A stretch of DNA of 64,000 nt from Limnohabitans sp. Hippo3 (GCF_003063665.1 NZ_NESF01000001.1:124001-188000), one strand, 5' to 3'; counted from the first letter of the stretch, positions 26,062-34,449 are shown. Translations and numbers: made by a program. The notes: generated by a model not told the origin, from the sequence alone.

Positions 26062-28485
26062 ATGTCTGGACACACACCTTTGCCATCCACCCCGATCGAA
26101 TTGCCCATGTTGCCGCTGCGCGACGTTGTGGTGTTTCCTCACATGGTGATCCCACTGTTTGTGGGTCGCCCCAAGAGCATCAAGGCGCTGGAGTCGGCCA
26201 TGGCCGCAGAGCGCCGCATCATGCTGGTGGCCCAAAAAACCGCCGCCAAAGACGAGCCAGCCATCGACGACATGTTCGATGTGGGCTGCGTTTCGACCAT
26301 TTTGCAGATGCTCAAATTGCCCGACGGTACGGTCAAAGTCCTGGTCGAAGGCCAGCAGCGTGCGCAGGTGCTGTCCATTGTGGATGGCGAGGCCCACTTC
26401 GTGGCCACGGTCACCCCTGTAGAGCCTGCGGGCGAGCAGTCCGATGCCAGCAGCGAGATCGAGGCCTTGCGCCGAGCCGTGATGCAACAGTTTGACCAGT
26501 ACGTCAAACTCAACAAGAAAATTCCGCCGGAAATCCTCACTTCGATTTCCAGCATTGACGATGCCGGTCGCCTGGCCGATACCATCGCTGCGCACCTGCC
26601 CTTGAAACTGGAAAACAAACAGCAAGTGCTGGACTTGTCCAACATCAAGGTCCGGCTGGAAAACCTGTTTGCCCAGTTGGAGCATGAAGTCGACATCCTG
26701 AATGTGGACAAGCGCATCCGTGGTCGCGTCAAGCGCCAGATGGAAAAAAACCAGCGCGACTTCTACCTGAACGAGCAGGTCAAAGCCATCCAGAAAGAAC
26801 TGGGCGAAGGCGAAGAGGGCGCGGACATCGAGGAAATCGAGAAGAAAATCAAGTCCGCCAAGATGTCGGCCGAGGCCCGCAAAAAGGCCGAGGGCGAGCT
26901 GAAAAAGCTCAAGCTCATGTCGCCCATGTCGGCCGAAGCGTCGGTGGTGCGCAACTACCTCGATGTGCTCACGGGATTGCCCTGGAGCAAGAAAACCAAA
27001 CTCAAACACGATCTGGGCAATGCCGAGGACGTGCTGAACCAGGACCACTTTGGTCTCGACAAGGTCAAGGACCGAATTCTGGAATACCTCGCGGTCCAGC
27101 AACGTGTGGACAAGGTCAAGGCACCCATCCTGTGCCTGGTCGGGCCACCCGGCGTGGGCAAGACCTCGCTGGGCCAGTCCATTGCCAAGGCCACGGGTCG
27201 CAAATACGTGCGCATGGCGCTGGGCGGCATGCGCGACGAGGCCGAAATTCGCGGCCACCGTCGCACTTACATTGGGGCCTTGCCCGGCAAGGTGCTGCAA
27301 AACCTGAACAAGGTTGGCACCAAGAACCCCCTGTTCTTGCTGGACGAAATCGACAAGCTGGGCACGGACTTCCGGGGTGACCCGTCCAGCGCGTTGCTGG
27401 AGGTGCTGGACCCTGAGCAAAACCACACCTTTGGAGACCATTATGTCGAGGTCGATTTCGACCTGAGCGATGTGATGTTCGTGGCCACCTCCAACTCGAT
27501 GAACATCCCTTCGGCCCTGCTGGACCGCATGGAAGTGATCCGCTTGTCGGGCTACACCGAAGACGAAAAGACCAGCATCGCCATGAAGTATTTGTTGCCC
27601 AAGCAAATGAGCAACAACGGCGTCAAGGAGTCCGAGTTGCTGGTCATCGAAGATGCGGTGCGCGACGTGGTGCGCTACTACACCCGCGAGGCGGGTGTGC
27701 GCTCGCTCGAGCGCGAGTTGGGCAAAATTTGCCGCAAGGTGGTCAAGGCCTTGCTGCTCAAGCAAATGAAGCCCCAGGTGGTGGTGAATGCCGATAACCT
27801 GAACGACTTTTTGGGCGTGCGCAAGTACACCTATGGCCGTGCCGAGCAAAAGAACCAGATCGGCCAGGTGGTCGGTTTGGCCTGGACCGAGGTGGGTGGC
27901 GATCTGCTGACCATCGAAGCCGCCTTGATGCCGGGCAAGGGCGTCATCACCCGCACCGGTTCGCTGGGCGATGTGATGAAGGAGTCCGTCGAAGCCGCGC
28001 GCACCGTGGTGCGCAGCCGTTCGCGCCTTTTGGGCATCAAGGACGAAGTCTTTGAAAAGAAAGACCTGCACATCCACGTACCCGATGGCGCCACCCCGAA
28101 AGACGGCCCCAGTGCCGGTGCCGCCATGACCACGGCCATGGTCTCAGCCATGACGGGTATTGCGGTGCGTGCCGATGTGGCCATGACCGGCGAGATCACC
28201 CTGCGTGGTGAGGTCACTGCCATTGGGGGGCTCAAGGAAAAGTTGTTGGCCGCTTTGCGCGGGGGCATCAAGACCGTGTTGATCCCCGAGGACAATGTGA
28301 AGGACCTGCAAGACATTCCCGGCAATGTCAAAAACGGTCTGGAAATCGTGCCCGTCAAGTGGATCGACCAGGTTCTGGATGTGGCCTTGGAAGCCAAACC
28401 CACGCCGTTGAGCGACGAAGAGGTAGCAGCCGCAGCCTTGCCGACTGTGACGGCCACGGTCAAAACCGAAGCCGTGAAACATTGA
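26062..28485 (+). CDS. lon: ATP-dependent protease Lon
   Basis: 807 residues. The N-terminal substrate-binding LON domain starts LPMLPLRDVVVFPHMVIPLFVGR; coiled-coil segments (QRDFYLNEQVKAIQKELGEG) follow; the AAA+ domain has Walker A GPPGVGKTSLG and Walker B FLLDEIDKLG. The C-terminal protease has catalytic Ser in DGPSAGAAM and a Lys in LREVT-type context (LRGEVTAIGGLKEK). Lon degrades misfolded and regulatory proteins. It is 98 bp after clpX; the gap has a GAGGGACACACC ribosome site and no visible terminator. Confidence 0.97.
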   Translation: MSGHTPLPSTPIELPMLPLRDVVVFPHMVIPLFVGRPKSIKALESAMAAERRIMLVAQKTAAKDEPAIDDMFDVGCVSTILQMLKLPDGTVKVLVEGQQRAQVLSIVDGEAHFVATVTPVEPAGEQSDASSEIEALRRAVMQQFDQYVKLNKKIPPEILTSISSIDDAGRLADTIAAHLPLKLENKQQVLDLSNIKVRLENLFAQLEHEVDILNVDKRIRGRVKRQMEKNQRDFYLNEQVKAIQKELGEGEEGADIEEIEKKIKSAKMSAEARKKAEGELKKLKLMSPMSAEASVVRNYLDVLTGLPWSKKTKLKHDLGNAEDVLNQDHFGLDKVKDRILEYLAVQQRVDKVKAPILCLVGPPGVGKTSLGQSIAKATGRKYVRMALGGMRDEAEIRGHRRTYIGALPGKVLQNLNKVGTKNPLFLLDEIDKLGTDFRGDPSSALLEVLDPEQNHTFGDHYVEVDFDLSDVMFVATSNSMNIPSALLDRMEVIRLSGYTEDEKTSIAMKYLLPKQMSNNGVKESELLVIEDAVRDVVRYYTREAGVRSLERELGKICRKVVKALLLKQMKPQVVVNADNLNDFLGVRKYTYGRAEQKNQIGQVVGLAWTEVGGDLLTIEAALMPGKGVITRTGSLGDVMKESVEAARTVVRSRSRLLGIKDEVFEKKDLHIHVPDGATPKDGPSAGAAMTTAMVSAMTGIAVRADVAMTGEITLRGEVTAIGGLKEKLLAALRGGIKTVLIPEDNVKDLQDIPGNVKNGLEIVPVKWIDQVLDVALEAKPTPLSDEEVAAAALPTVTATVKTEAVKH

Positions 28486-28493
28486 TGCAAAAT

Positions 28494-28523
28494 TTTCAGG
28501 CTGGCGCCAAAGTCAGCCTGAAA
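28494..28523 (+). terminator. Hairpin after lon
   Basis: TTTCAGGCTG (28494-28503) pairs with CAGCCTGAAA (28514-28523) around a 10-base loop. There is no long T-run, so it may end lon inefficiently or only protect its 3' end. Confidence 0.5.
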
Positions 28524-28535
28524 TTGCATTACAAT

Positions 28536-28565
28536 TTGACCATTCCAGCGAGCAAGGCATACAAT
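28536..28565 (+). promoter_or_regulatory. Promoter of the tRNA-Gly/tRNA-Cys cluster
   Basis: TTGACC (28536-28541), an 18-bp spacer and TACAAT (28560-28565) lie 19 bp before the first tRNA-Gly base, as expected for a strong stable-RNA promoter. Confidence 0.65.
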
Positions 28566-28584
28566 GCCAAGTTTTCTGAAATAC

Positions 28585-28660
28585 GCGGGAATAGCTCAGT
28601 TGGTAGAGCGCAACCTTGCCAAGGTTGAGGTCGCGAGTTCGAGCCTCGTTTCCCGCTCCA
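28585..28660 (+). tRNA. tRNA-Gly (anticodon GCC), copy 1
   Basis: 76 bases with encoded CCA. The anticodon stem CAACC/GGTTG encloses TTGCCAA, giving GCC. D-loop (AGCTCAGTTGGTAGAG) and T-loop (AGTTCGAGCCT) are canonical. Identical to the copy at 28705. Confidence 0.95.
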
Positions 28661-28704
28661 AACACCGAAAGAAGTGCCAACGTCTTTCAAAATTTTTTTG
28701 ATGT

Positions 28705-28780
28705 GCGGGAATAGCTCAGTTGGTAGAGCGCAACCTTGCCAAGGTTGAGGTCGCGAGTTCGAGCCTCGTTTCCCGCTCCA
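28705..28780 (+). tRNA. tRNA-Gly (anticodon GCC), copy 2
   Basis: Identical to the copy at 28585 over its full length, 120 bp further on. The spacer after this copy resembles the spacer after the first (a GAAAGA-GTG-CAAC-TCTTTCA pattern), which suggests duplication of a tRNA-plus-spacer unit. Confidence 0.95.
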
Positions 28781-28861
28781 AATACATGAAAGACGTGTCA
28801 ACATCTTTCAGCCCTATGGGAAGCACCAGCTTCCCATTTTTGTCAGCGTGATTTTGATTCT

Positions 28862-28935
28862 GGCGCGATAGCAAAGCGGTTATGCAACGGATTGCAAATC
28901 CGTCTAGCCCAGTTCGACTCTGGGTCGCGCCTCCA
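28862..28935 (+). tRNA. tRNA-Cys (anticodon GCA)
   Basis: 74 bases including CCA. Acceptor GGCGCGA pairs with TCGCGCC; the anticodon loop ATTGCAAAT gives GCA. It is the last gene of the tRNA cluster and is followed at once by a terminator. Confidence 0.95.
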
Positions 28936-28940
28936 AACAA

Positions 28941-28975
28941 AAATGCCTCAGCGGTTCACACCCTGAGGCATTTTT
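28941..28975 (+). terminator. Rho-independent terminator of the tRNA cluster
   Basis: AAATGCCTCAG (28941-28951) and CTGAGGCATTT (28963-28973) form an 11-bp stem followed by Ts. The reverse strand also has A/T runs, so it may serve the convergent cupin gene too. Confidence 0.85.
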
Positions 28976-28992
28976 CATGCGCCGCTGCCTTT

Positions 28993-29271
28993 TCAGTTGG
29001 CGCGAGCCACCCACACGGTCGCGCCTTCCGGGCCGTACAGCTCAGCGTGGGGCACATTTCGCGCCAGACGGAAGAAGTCGCCCGCCTTGAGGTGTTGGAC
29101 CTCTTCACCGACGGTGAGCCAATATTCACCGCGCACCACATGGGCACTGACATCGAAAGGGTGGGTGTGGGTGTCAAGTCGGAGGTGGGGTTCCCACTCG
29201 CGGACGATGATCTCGTCAAACCCTTCTTCCAAGGATTGGGCTGTGAACGATGCCAATGTGGGGGATTTCAT
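28993..29271 (-). CDS. Small cupin-domain protein
   Basis: 92 residues from the ATG at 29271, with GAGGTG upstream; a longer reading to 29343 lacks a ribosome site. It is a single cupin barrel: the first motif holds His-x-His (THTHPFD) and Glu (VRGEYWLTVG), the second GDFFRLARNVPHAE with a His. These are potential metal ligands. Such small cupins bind metals or small ligands and may be stand-alone regulators or isomerases. It is the third minus-strand gene after the HTTM pair but separated from it by about 95 bp, so operon membership is uncertain. Confidence 0.7.
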   Translation of the reverse strand: MKSPTLASFTAQSLEEGFDEIIVREWEPHLRLDTHTHPFDVSAHVVRGEYWLTVGEEVQHLKAGDFFRLARNVPHAELYGPEGATVWVARAN

Positions 29272-29366
29272 GGGGGGGCACCTCGCTGTTGAAAACCCGA
29301 TCTTAAGCAGCGACGCCATGCCCGGCAGTCGCCAAGCTGTCATCGGTCGGCCATGGGTTCAAGGGC

Positions 29367-30152
29367 TTACCAAACCGTACCGGCGCAATAGACGACGGCC
29401 GGAAAACTGCTGAGCCATGCCCAAAAAAAGCGGTTGAGACCAAAAAACCAGAACACCAAAAAATGGAAAAGAGAGGCTACACCGCAAAAGACCAGTGCCA
29501 GCCGGACATCGAGCAGCGCCAAAGGGAAGCAGCCCTCCCAGAGGGTGAAGGACCAGGCGCAAAGCCGGGCGACTTGGGGGTTTCGGAAAATGCTGTTCTG
29601 CGCCAGCGGGCCATACACGCCAGTGTCCAGAAAAAGCGTCATGGCCTGCCCCGAGCGCCATTCCGCCCGCAACAGTTTCACCCAGCCGGAGACAAAGTAA
29701 GAACTGACGGTTTGCAGGCTGATGTACCAGAATCCGGCTTGCCAACCCAGGGGTTCATTGGCGATGGCACCCACCAGATGGGCCAGGAGCAAACCAGACA
29801 GGCCAACCAGCGTCATGAAGTCGCTGCCGCCATTGAAGGCCCCGCGCCAGCGCAAAAGCAGCAGCAAAGCCATCACAAACAGCACCGCAGCGCTTGCCAA
29901 GCCGACAAGGCCCAGCATCAAGCCGAGGGCTAAGACCAGGCGCAAGACGAGCATCGCGCGGTAGGGGCCGGGCTGGAGGAGCAGGGTCAGGCCTGACTTG
30001 AGCCATGCGGGCTGGGCGGGCAATTCCTGCGCCAGCATGAGCCAAAGGGTCACGCGGTCGAGCGAAGGCAGGCGCAGATACTCCAAGGTTTGGAGCACCA
30101 GGCTGAAGCTCAGCAGCACTTCAAATACGCGGACGGCGAGCGTCAGTTCCAT
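29367..30152 (-). CDS. HTTM-type multi-pass membrane protein
   Basis: 261 residues with about six hydrophobic segments. Polar motifs inside the membrane part (FNGGSDFMTL, then ISLQTVSSYFVSGWVKLLRAEWRSG) match the pattern of HTTM proteins, the family related to vitamin-K-dependent gamma-carboxylase and including SdpB of the Bacillus SdpC toxin-maturation system. Its start overlaps the end of the upstream partner by 10 bp, so they are coupled. The role is unknown. The family assignment is by motif impression. Confidence 0.5.
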   Translation of the reverse strand: MELTLAVRVFEVLLSFSLVLQTLEYLRLPSLDRVTLWLMLAQELPAQPAWLKSGLTLLLQPGPYRAMLVLRLVLALGLMLGLVGLASAAVLFVMALLLLLRWRGAFNGGSDFMTLVGLSGLLLAHLVGAIANEPLGWQAGFWYISLQTVSSYFVSGWVKLLRAEWRSGQAMTLFLDTGVYGPLAQNSIFRNPQVARLCAWSFTLWEGCFPLALLDVRLALVFCGVASLFHFLVFWFFGLNRFFWAWLSSFPAVVYCAGTVW

Positions 30153-30682
30153 GGGCGCAGCACCGGCGATTGCAGCATGCGTTCGCTGCTGGGGCTTCCG
30201 GGTAACTCCATGCGGACTTCGAACTGGTAGGCTGAAAGCCTGCCGATGGGGACGGACGCCAGCATGGCTTGATCGCCCCAGGAGCCACCCTCGAGGGCTT
30301 GTCGGGCCAGTTGGCTGACCAGTTGGTAGGTGACGCGTTCCCGGATATCAGCGCCTTCTCGCAAGTCGTTGATGTCGTTGGCCAGGTGGTCCACCAGGTT
30401 TTGATGTGTCAAGGCCAAATTGACCGCTGGGTTGTGCAAGAGGTGCCTGATTTGTCTGGGCAGGCGAGGGTAAACCAGTCCCCAGTCGCTCCAGTCGCCG
30501 GATTCGGTTTGACCACGCACGTACAGACGCGGTGCAGGGTTGATGCCGTGGTAGAACTTCCAGTTGGGGAAAAATGCCCGAAAGTAAAACAGCCAAGGCC
30601 CATCGATGACCCCCCAGCGTTTGCGCAGGGTGATCGCCAGCAAGGCGAAATAAGCCACGATCAGGAGGGTGGTGAAGTCCAT
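30143..30682 (-). CDS. Unknown protein paired with the HTTM-type membrane protein
   Basis: 179 residues with one N-terminal membrane segment (Thr-Thr-Leu-Leu-Ile-Val-Ala-Tyr and following). Next comes FRAFFPNWKFYHG, an aromatic Phe-Pro-x-Trp-x-Phe motif that I have seen, in similar form, in proteins next to HTTM genes (DUF5819/SdpA-like). The C-terminal part is soluble with mixed charge. Overlap with the membrane protein gene implies a fixed ratio and perhaps a complex. I do not recognise a defined family and infer no function. Confidence 0.55.
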   Translation of the reverse strand: MDFTTLLIVAYFALLAITLRKRWGVIDGPWLFYFRAFFPNWKFYHGINPAPRLYVRGQTESGDWSDWGLVYPRLPRQIRHLLHNPAVNLALTHQNLVDHLANDINDLREGADIRERVTYQLVSQLARQALEGGSWGDQAMLASVPIGRLSAYQFEVRMELPGSPSSERMLQSPVLRPWN

Positions 30683-30811
30683 GGGGGCAGTTTATCGCCA
30701 GTCGAAACACCCCGGCCGTGCTGGCCGAGGGCAAGTGCAAAGCAGGGCCGAGGCGAAAAGGGGCCATTCTTGTGGCTTAATATCGTTTTGTATTTTTATC
30801 CGGAGCCACAG

Positions 30812-30982
30812 ATGGGCAACAAAATCGTAACCGAAGCAGATCGTAAATTCACCCCCCCACTGCCTACATTGCCAGGCGTGACCCTGCGCACAGGCGGCCG
30901 TGGCCAGCGCGTGAGCCTGGAGCGCGGTGTCGCGACACGCAGCAAGAAAAACCCCGGCAAGCGCTCCAAAAAGGGCGGTTGA
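30812..30982 (+). CDS. Small basic protein of unknown function
   Basis: 56 residues starting MGNKIVTEADRKF, with CGGAGCC in front. A Pro-rich stretch (FTPPLPTLPG) is followed by a highly basic tail rich in Arg, Lys and Gly (about 14 basic residues in 35). No Cys or membrane segment. A strong terminator follows, so it is a one-gene unit. The charge suggests binding to RNA, DNA or ribosomes, but that is inference. Confidence 0.6.
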   Translation: MGNKIVTEADRKFTPPLPTLPGVTLRTGGRGQRVSLERGVATRSKKNPGKRSKKGG

Positions 30983-31019
30983 ACCTGGTGCGCCCGGCGC
31001 TTTGCCGGGCCAGTGCCCA

Positions 31020-31048
31020 GCCACTGATGTCCTCAGTGGCTTTTTTTT
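31020..31048 (+). terminator. Rho-independent terminator after the small basic protein gene
   Basis: GCCACTGA (31020-31027) pairs with TCAGTGGC (31033-31040), followed by eight Ts. Confidence 0.85.
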
Positions 31049-31075
31049 CGGTTTTGCGGGATCAAGGAGAGCTCC

Positions 31076-31468
31076 ATGTTGATTTCTTATGGCGCCGTGT
31101 TGGCAGCGGGCATCATGCCGGTGGTGTGTGCGGGCATTGCCAAATCGGGCTTCAAGGGCTATGACAACAGCGACCCCCGAGCCTGGTTGGCCCGGCAAAC
31201 CGGTTTCAGGGCCCGCGCCAATGCCGCGCAAGCCAATTGCTTCGAGGCGTTCCCTTTTTTTGCCGTCGGCGTCATCCTGGCTTTGCTCACGGGTGTTGAC
31301 CCGGCCACGGTCGACGCGCTGGCCCTGTTCTTTGTTGCAGCACGGGTGGCGTATGTGTTTTTTTACGTCACCGACAAAGCCAAGTGGCGCACCACGGTCT
31401 GGTCGGCGGCCTACCTGACGGTGATCGCCTTATTCGCCTTGGCCATGCTGAATTTGCAGATGGATTGA
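31076..31468 (+). CDS. MAPEG-family membrane protein
   Basis: 130 residues with four membrane helices. The MAPEG marks are a conserved Arg/Asn-rich loop after helix 1 (FRARANAAQANCFEAFPFF) and a second loop with RVAYVFFYV. The family includes eicosanoid and glutathione enzymes in animals; bacterial members are mostly of unknown function. The ribosome site is AAGGAGAG, 4-5 bases before the ATG. It lies between the preceding terminator and tRNA-Leu. Confidence 0.8.
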   Translation: MLISYGAVLAAGIMPVVCAGIAKSGFKGYDNSDPRAWLARQTGFRARANAAQANCFEAFPFFAVGVILALLTGVDPATVDALALFFVAARVAYVFFYVTDKAKWRTTVWSAAYLTVIALFALAMLNLQMD

Positions 31469-31507
31469 GGCAGAAACACCGCGTTATCAAGGCACAATAA
31501 GCGCTCT

Positions 31508-31599
31508 GCCCCGGTGGTGAAACTGGTAGACACACCGGACTTAAAATCCGTTGCTTCCTGAAAAGGGGCGTGCCGGTTCGATTCCGGCTCGGGGCACCA
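31508..31599 (+). tRNA. tRNA-Leu (anticodon UAA)
   Basis: 92 bases with CCA. Acceptor GCCCCGG pairs with TCGGGGC (one G-U). The anticodon loop CTTAAAA gives UAA. A long variable arm follows (TTGCTTCCTGAAAAGGGGCGT), as in class II tRNAs. It reads UUA and UUG. Confidence 0.95.
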
Positions 31600-31617
31600 T
31601 TTGAGGAAAACATCATC

Positions 31618-32244
31618 ATGAACCACGACAACGCACCGCTTGAGATTCACGTGCATGGTGATGTGCCGATCAAACCCGGCACCGACATCCAGGCGATCCA
31701 GGAGGCGCTCAAGCCCCTTTGGCACTACGCCGGGGCACGCAACCTGAGTGAGGGGGCCGTGAGCCTGTACGAAGAAGAGCCCGGCATCCGTTTTGATGCC
31801 AGTGCCCAGCGTCTGAACCTGTGCTGGACGGTGCGTGGCGACGATGACTTTCGCATGGTCATGGACGACCTGTGCATGAACCTCAACGAGTTGTCTGCAG
31901 CAGGCACGCAGATCGAGGTCACTTTTTACGACACCGAATTTGACGACGAGGACGAGGCCAGCGGCGCCGAGTCGCGTGACGATTTTGTGATGCTGTTTGT
32001 GGGGCCCGATCCTGGCGCCATCATGCAGGCCCAACGCGATTTGCTGGTGCACGACGTGGTCAACATGATGGAGCGTCATTTCGACGGCGCCGAGTTGTCC
32101 GGCGTGGTGTCTGAAATCGACAAGCTGTTCAGCCAACGCTTTGACAGCCTGGTCAGTTCGCTCGACATCGGCAAACCGCCGCGTGGCCCGGGCGGCAGCA
32201 GCGGCCATGGCGGTGGTGGACGCCGCCCACGCCATTTGCACTGA
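31618..32244 (+). CDS. Conserved acidic protein of unknown function (DUF6806-like)
   Basis: 208 residues from the ATG at 31618, with TGAGGAAA in front; a longer frame would run into the tRNA. It begins EIHVHGDVPIKPG, has a very acidic middle (FDDEDEASG), and ends in a Gly/Arg/His-rich tail (SGHGGGGRRPRHLH). No signal peptide or membrane segment. I believe it belongs to a family kept in Comamonadaceae under a DUF number (6806), but I am not sure. No function is known to me. Confidence 0.65.
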   Translation: MNHDNAPLEIHVHGDVPIKPGTDIQAIQEALKPLWHYAGARNLSEGAVSLYEEEPGIRFDASAQRLNLCWTVRGDDDFRMVMDDLCMNLNELSAAGTQIEVTFYDTEFDDEDEASGAESRDDFVMLFVGPDPGAIMQAQRDLLVHDVVNMMERHFDGAELSGVVSEIDKLFSQRFDSLVSSLDIGKPPRGPGGSSGHGGGGRRPRHLH

Positions 32245-32256
32245 TCGGCTCGCAGC

Positions 32257-33558
32257 ATGAACGCCGAAGGCCTTCGCTCTGCACTCAACCCGGGCGTGCG
32301 TTTGCGCGAGGTCTTGGGTTGGGCCATGTACGACTTCGCCAATTCGGGCTACTCCACCGTGGTCATCACAGCCGTGTTTGCCGCTTACTTTGTAGGCGGT
32401 GTGGCCAACGGTGCCGACTGGGCCACGTTGGCGTGGACATCGGGCTTGAGCCTGTCCTATTTTGTCGTGATGCTGACCATGCCCGGTTTGGGCGCTTGGG
32501 CCGATCGGGTGGCGGGCAAAAAGCGAATGCTGATGTGGGTCACGGCGGGTTGTGTGCTCAGCACAGCGGCTTTGTCGCTGGTCGGGCCGGGCCAGGTGGC
32601 GCTGGGTTTGTTCATCCTGGTGCTGTCCAACACCTTTTTTTCGTATGGCGAGTCGCTCACGGCCTCGTTTTTGCCTGAATTGGCGAGGCCAGAGGCCATG
32701 GGTCGGGTGAGCGGTTGGGGTTGGTCTTTGGGTTACATCGGCGGCATGCTCACGCTGGGGGTGTGCCTGGCGTATGTGTTGGCCGCGCAAGCCCGGGGCG
32801 AAACCGGTGCCCAGTTTGTGCCCGTGACCATGTGGATCACCGCGGCCGTTTACGGCGCTGCAGCCTTGGTCACTTTTGCGCTGTTGCGCGAACACTCACC
32901 GCCCCAGCCCAATGCCCCGGTGGTGACGGTGATGCAAAGTCTGCGCCGCTTGCGCCAGACGCTGCGCGAGGCCAGGCCCTACCGCGACTTCACTCGTCTC
33001 CTGGCTTGCGCTGTGGCCTACCAGGGTGGTGTGGCGGTGGCCATCACACTGGCGGCCATTTACGCCGAGCAGGTCATTGGCTTTCAGCCCCAGGAAACCA
33101 TGGTGCTGATCTTTGTACTCAACCTGGCCGCTTTTGCCGGGGCCTTGTTGCTCGGTCACCTGCAAGACCGCATGGGCCACAAACTCACCTTGTCGCTGAC
33201 CTTGGTCGGTTGGGTGATGACTTGTTGCATCGCGGCCTTGTCGACCGACAAGGCCATGTTCTGGTGGGCGGCTGCGATTGCCGGTTTTTGCATGGGCTCG
33301 AGCCAGTCGTCGGGCCGAGCCATGGCGGGCTTGATGGTGCCGCCGCAGCGTTTGGGTGAGTTCTTTGGCTTGTGGACTTTTGCCATTCGCTTGGCCAGCA
33401 TTTTGGGGCCATTGACCTATGGCCTGATCACCTGGTTGAGCGACGGCAACCAGCGCCTGGCCATCGGGTCCACCTCGCTGCTGTTTGTGCTGGGCCTGGT
33501 GCTGCTGATGCCGGTGGACGTGGAGCGAGGACGGTTGGCGGCCCAAGCACAAGCCTGA
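32257..33558 (+). CDS. MFS transporter of the UMF1/Atg22-like family
   Basis: 433 residues with about 12 membrane helices. The N-terminal WAMYDFANSGYSTVVITAVF is the hallmark of UMF1 (Atg22-like) transporters, as is YGESLTASFLPELA. A cytoplasmic loop in the middle is Arg-rich (SLRRLRQTLREARPYRDF). The substrate of bacterial members is not known; yeast Atg22 exports amino acids from the vacuole. It starts 12 bp after the acidic-protein gene and may be co-transcribed. It is convergent with murI. Confidence 0.85.
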   Translation: MNAEGLRSALNPGVRLREVLGWAMYDFANSGYSTVVITAVFAAYFVGGVANGADWATLAWTSGLSLSYFVVMLTMPGLGAWADRVAGKKRMLMWVTAGCVLSTAALSLVGPGQVALGLFILVLSNTFFSYGESLTASFLPELARPEAMGRVSGWGWSLGYIGGMLTLGVCLAYVLAAQARGETGAQFVPVTMWITAAVYGAAALVTFALLREHSPPQPNAPVVTVMQSLRRLRQTLREARPYRDFTRLLACAVAYQGGVAVAITLAAIYAEQVIGFQPQETMVLIFVLNLAAFAGALLLGHLQDRMGHKLTLSLTLVGWVMTCCIAALSTDKAMFWWAAAIAGFCMGSSQSSGRAMAGLMVPPQRLGEFFGLWTFAIRLASILGPLTYGLITWLSDGNQRLAIGSTSLLFVLGLVLLMPVDVERGRLAAQAQA

Positions 33559-33577
33559 ACCAGCAGGCTCAGGCTTG
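33550..33577. terminator. Hairpin spanning both stop codons of the convergent MFS and murI genes
   Basis: CAAGCCTGA (33550-33558) pairs with TCAGGCTTG (33569-33577). Each arm ends one gene with the codons for Gln-Ala-stop. No T-run follows on either strand. Confidence 0.4.
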
Positions 33578-34426
33578 CAGTGACGCCGGCACCGCTTGGC
33601 ACAGGTGTGGCGGCAAGCCCAACCAGCGTTTCGCGGCGGCTTGCAGGCCTTTCAAGTCGCCTGTGGTGAACAAGTGCAGGCGCTGGGTTTCGGCGACAGG
33701 GCCTGCATGCAAGAAGCCTGCGGCAGCCAGCAAGCGGCGGGTTTGCCGGGCCACGGGCTCGCCGGTGGAAACCAGCTGCACATCGGGCCCCACCAGCGTT
33801 CGCAATTCGTTCTGGACAAACACATAGTGGGTGCAGCCCAGCACCAGGGTGTCGATCTCGCCGGGGGCTGAGCCAAACCGTCCCATGTCTTGGGTATAGG
33901 TCTTGAGCAAGTGTGCGATGTGTTCTTGCACGGCTGCAGCCTGGTCGGGCAGGGTGCTTTGCTCGATGGCCAGGGCCAGGCCGTTGCAGGCCTGCACCAC
34001 AAATTGGGCCCCGTCCTGCACGCTGTCCAGCAGGCGAGCGAATTTGTCGCTGCCCACAGTCCCGCGTGTGGCGATCACGCCAATGCGACGGGTTTGGCTC
34101 AGCGCCAAGGCCGGTTTGAGCGCGGGCTCCACCCCCACCAGCGGCAGCGTCGGGTGCCGGCTGCGCAACTCGTGGATCGCCACGGCCGTGGCCGTGTTGC
34201 AGGCCACCACCAAAGCTTTGATGTGGTGTTGCGCCAGCAAATACTCGGCAATCGCATGGCTGCGTTGGCGGATGAAGGCTTCGCTTTTTTCGCCGTAGGG
34301 CGCGTGTGCGTTGTCAGCGATGTAGACAAAGCGCTCGTGGGGCAGCTCTTTTTGCAAGGCCTGCAACACGCTCAGCCCGCCAATACCGCTGTCAAACACG
34401 CCGATCGGACGCTGGTCGGTGGTCAT
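33569..34426 (-). CDS. murI: Glutamate racemase
   Basis: 285 residues. MurI makes D-glutamate for peptidoglycan. It begins IGVFDSGIGGLSVL, and the two catalytic Cys are in VACNTATA and LGCTHYVF. The usual His-Tyr-containing NAHAPYGEK loop is present. It lies downstream of the fumarase gene on the same strand, after a terminator, so it needs its own promoter. Confidence 0.95.
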   Translation of the reverse strand: MTTDQRPIGVFDSGIGGLSVLQALQKELPHERFVYIADNAHAPYGEKSEAFIRQRSHAIAEYLLAQHHIKALVVACNTATAVAIHELRSRHPTLPLVGVEPALKPALALSQTRRIGVIATRGTVGSDKFARLLDSVQDGAQFVVQACNGLALAIEQSTLPDQAAAVQEHIAHLLKTYTQDMGRFGSAPGEIDTLVLGCTHYVFVQNELRTLVGPDVQLVSTGEPVARQTRRLLAAAGFLHAGPVAETQRLHLFTTGDLKGLQAAAKRWLGLPPHLCQAVPASLQA

Positions 34427-34449
34427 TTGGGTGTGTGGCTCAGGCTTGG

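Noticed and set aside
24716..28077. Two long minus-strand frames (24716-26155 and 25936-28077)
   Set aside because: They are antisense to clpX and lon, which are clear orthologues of full length.
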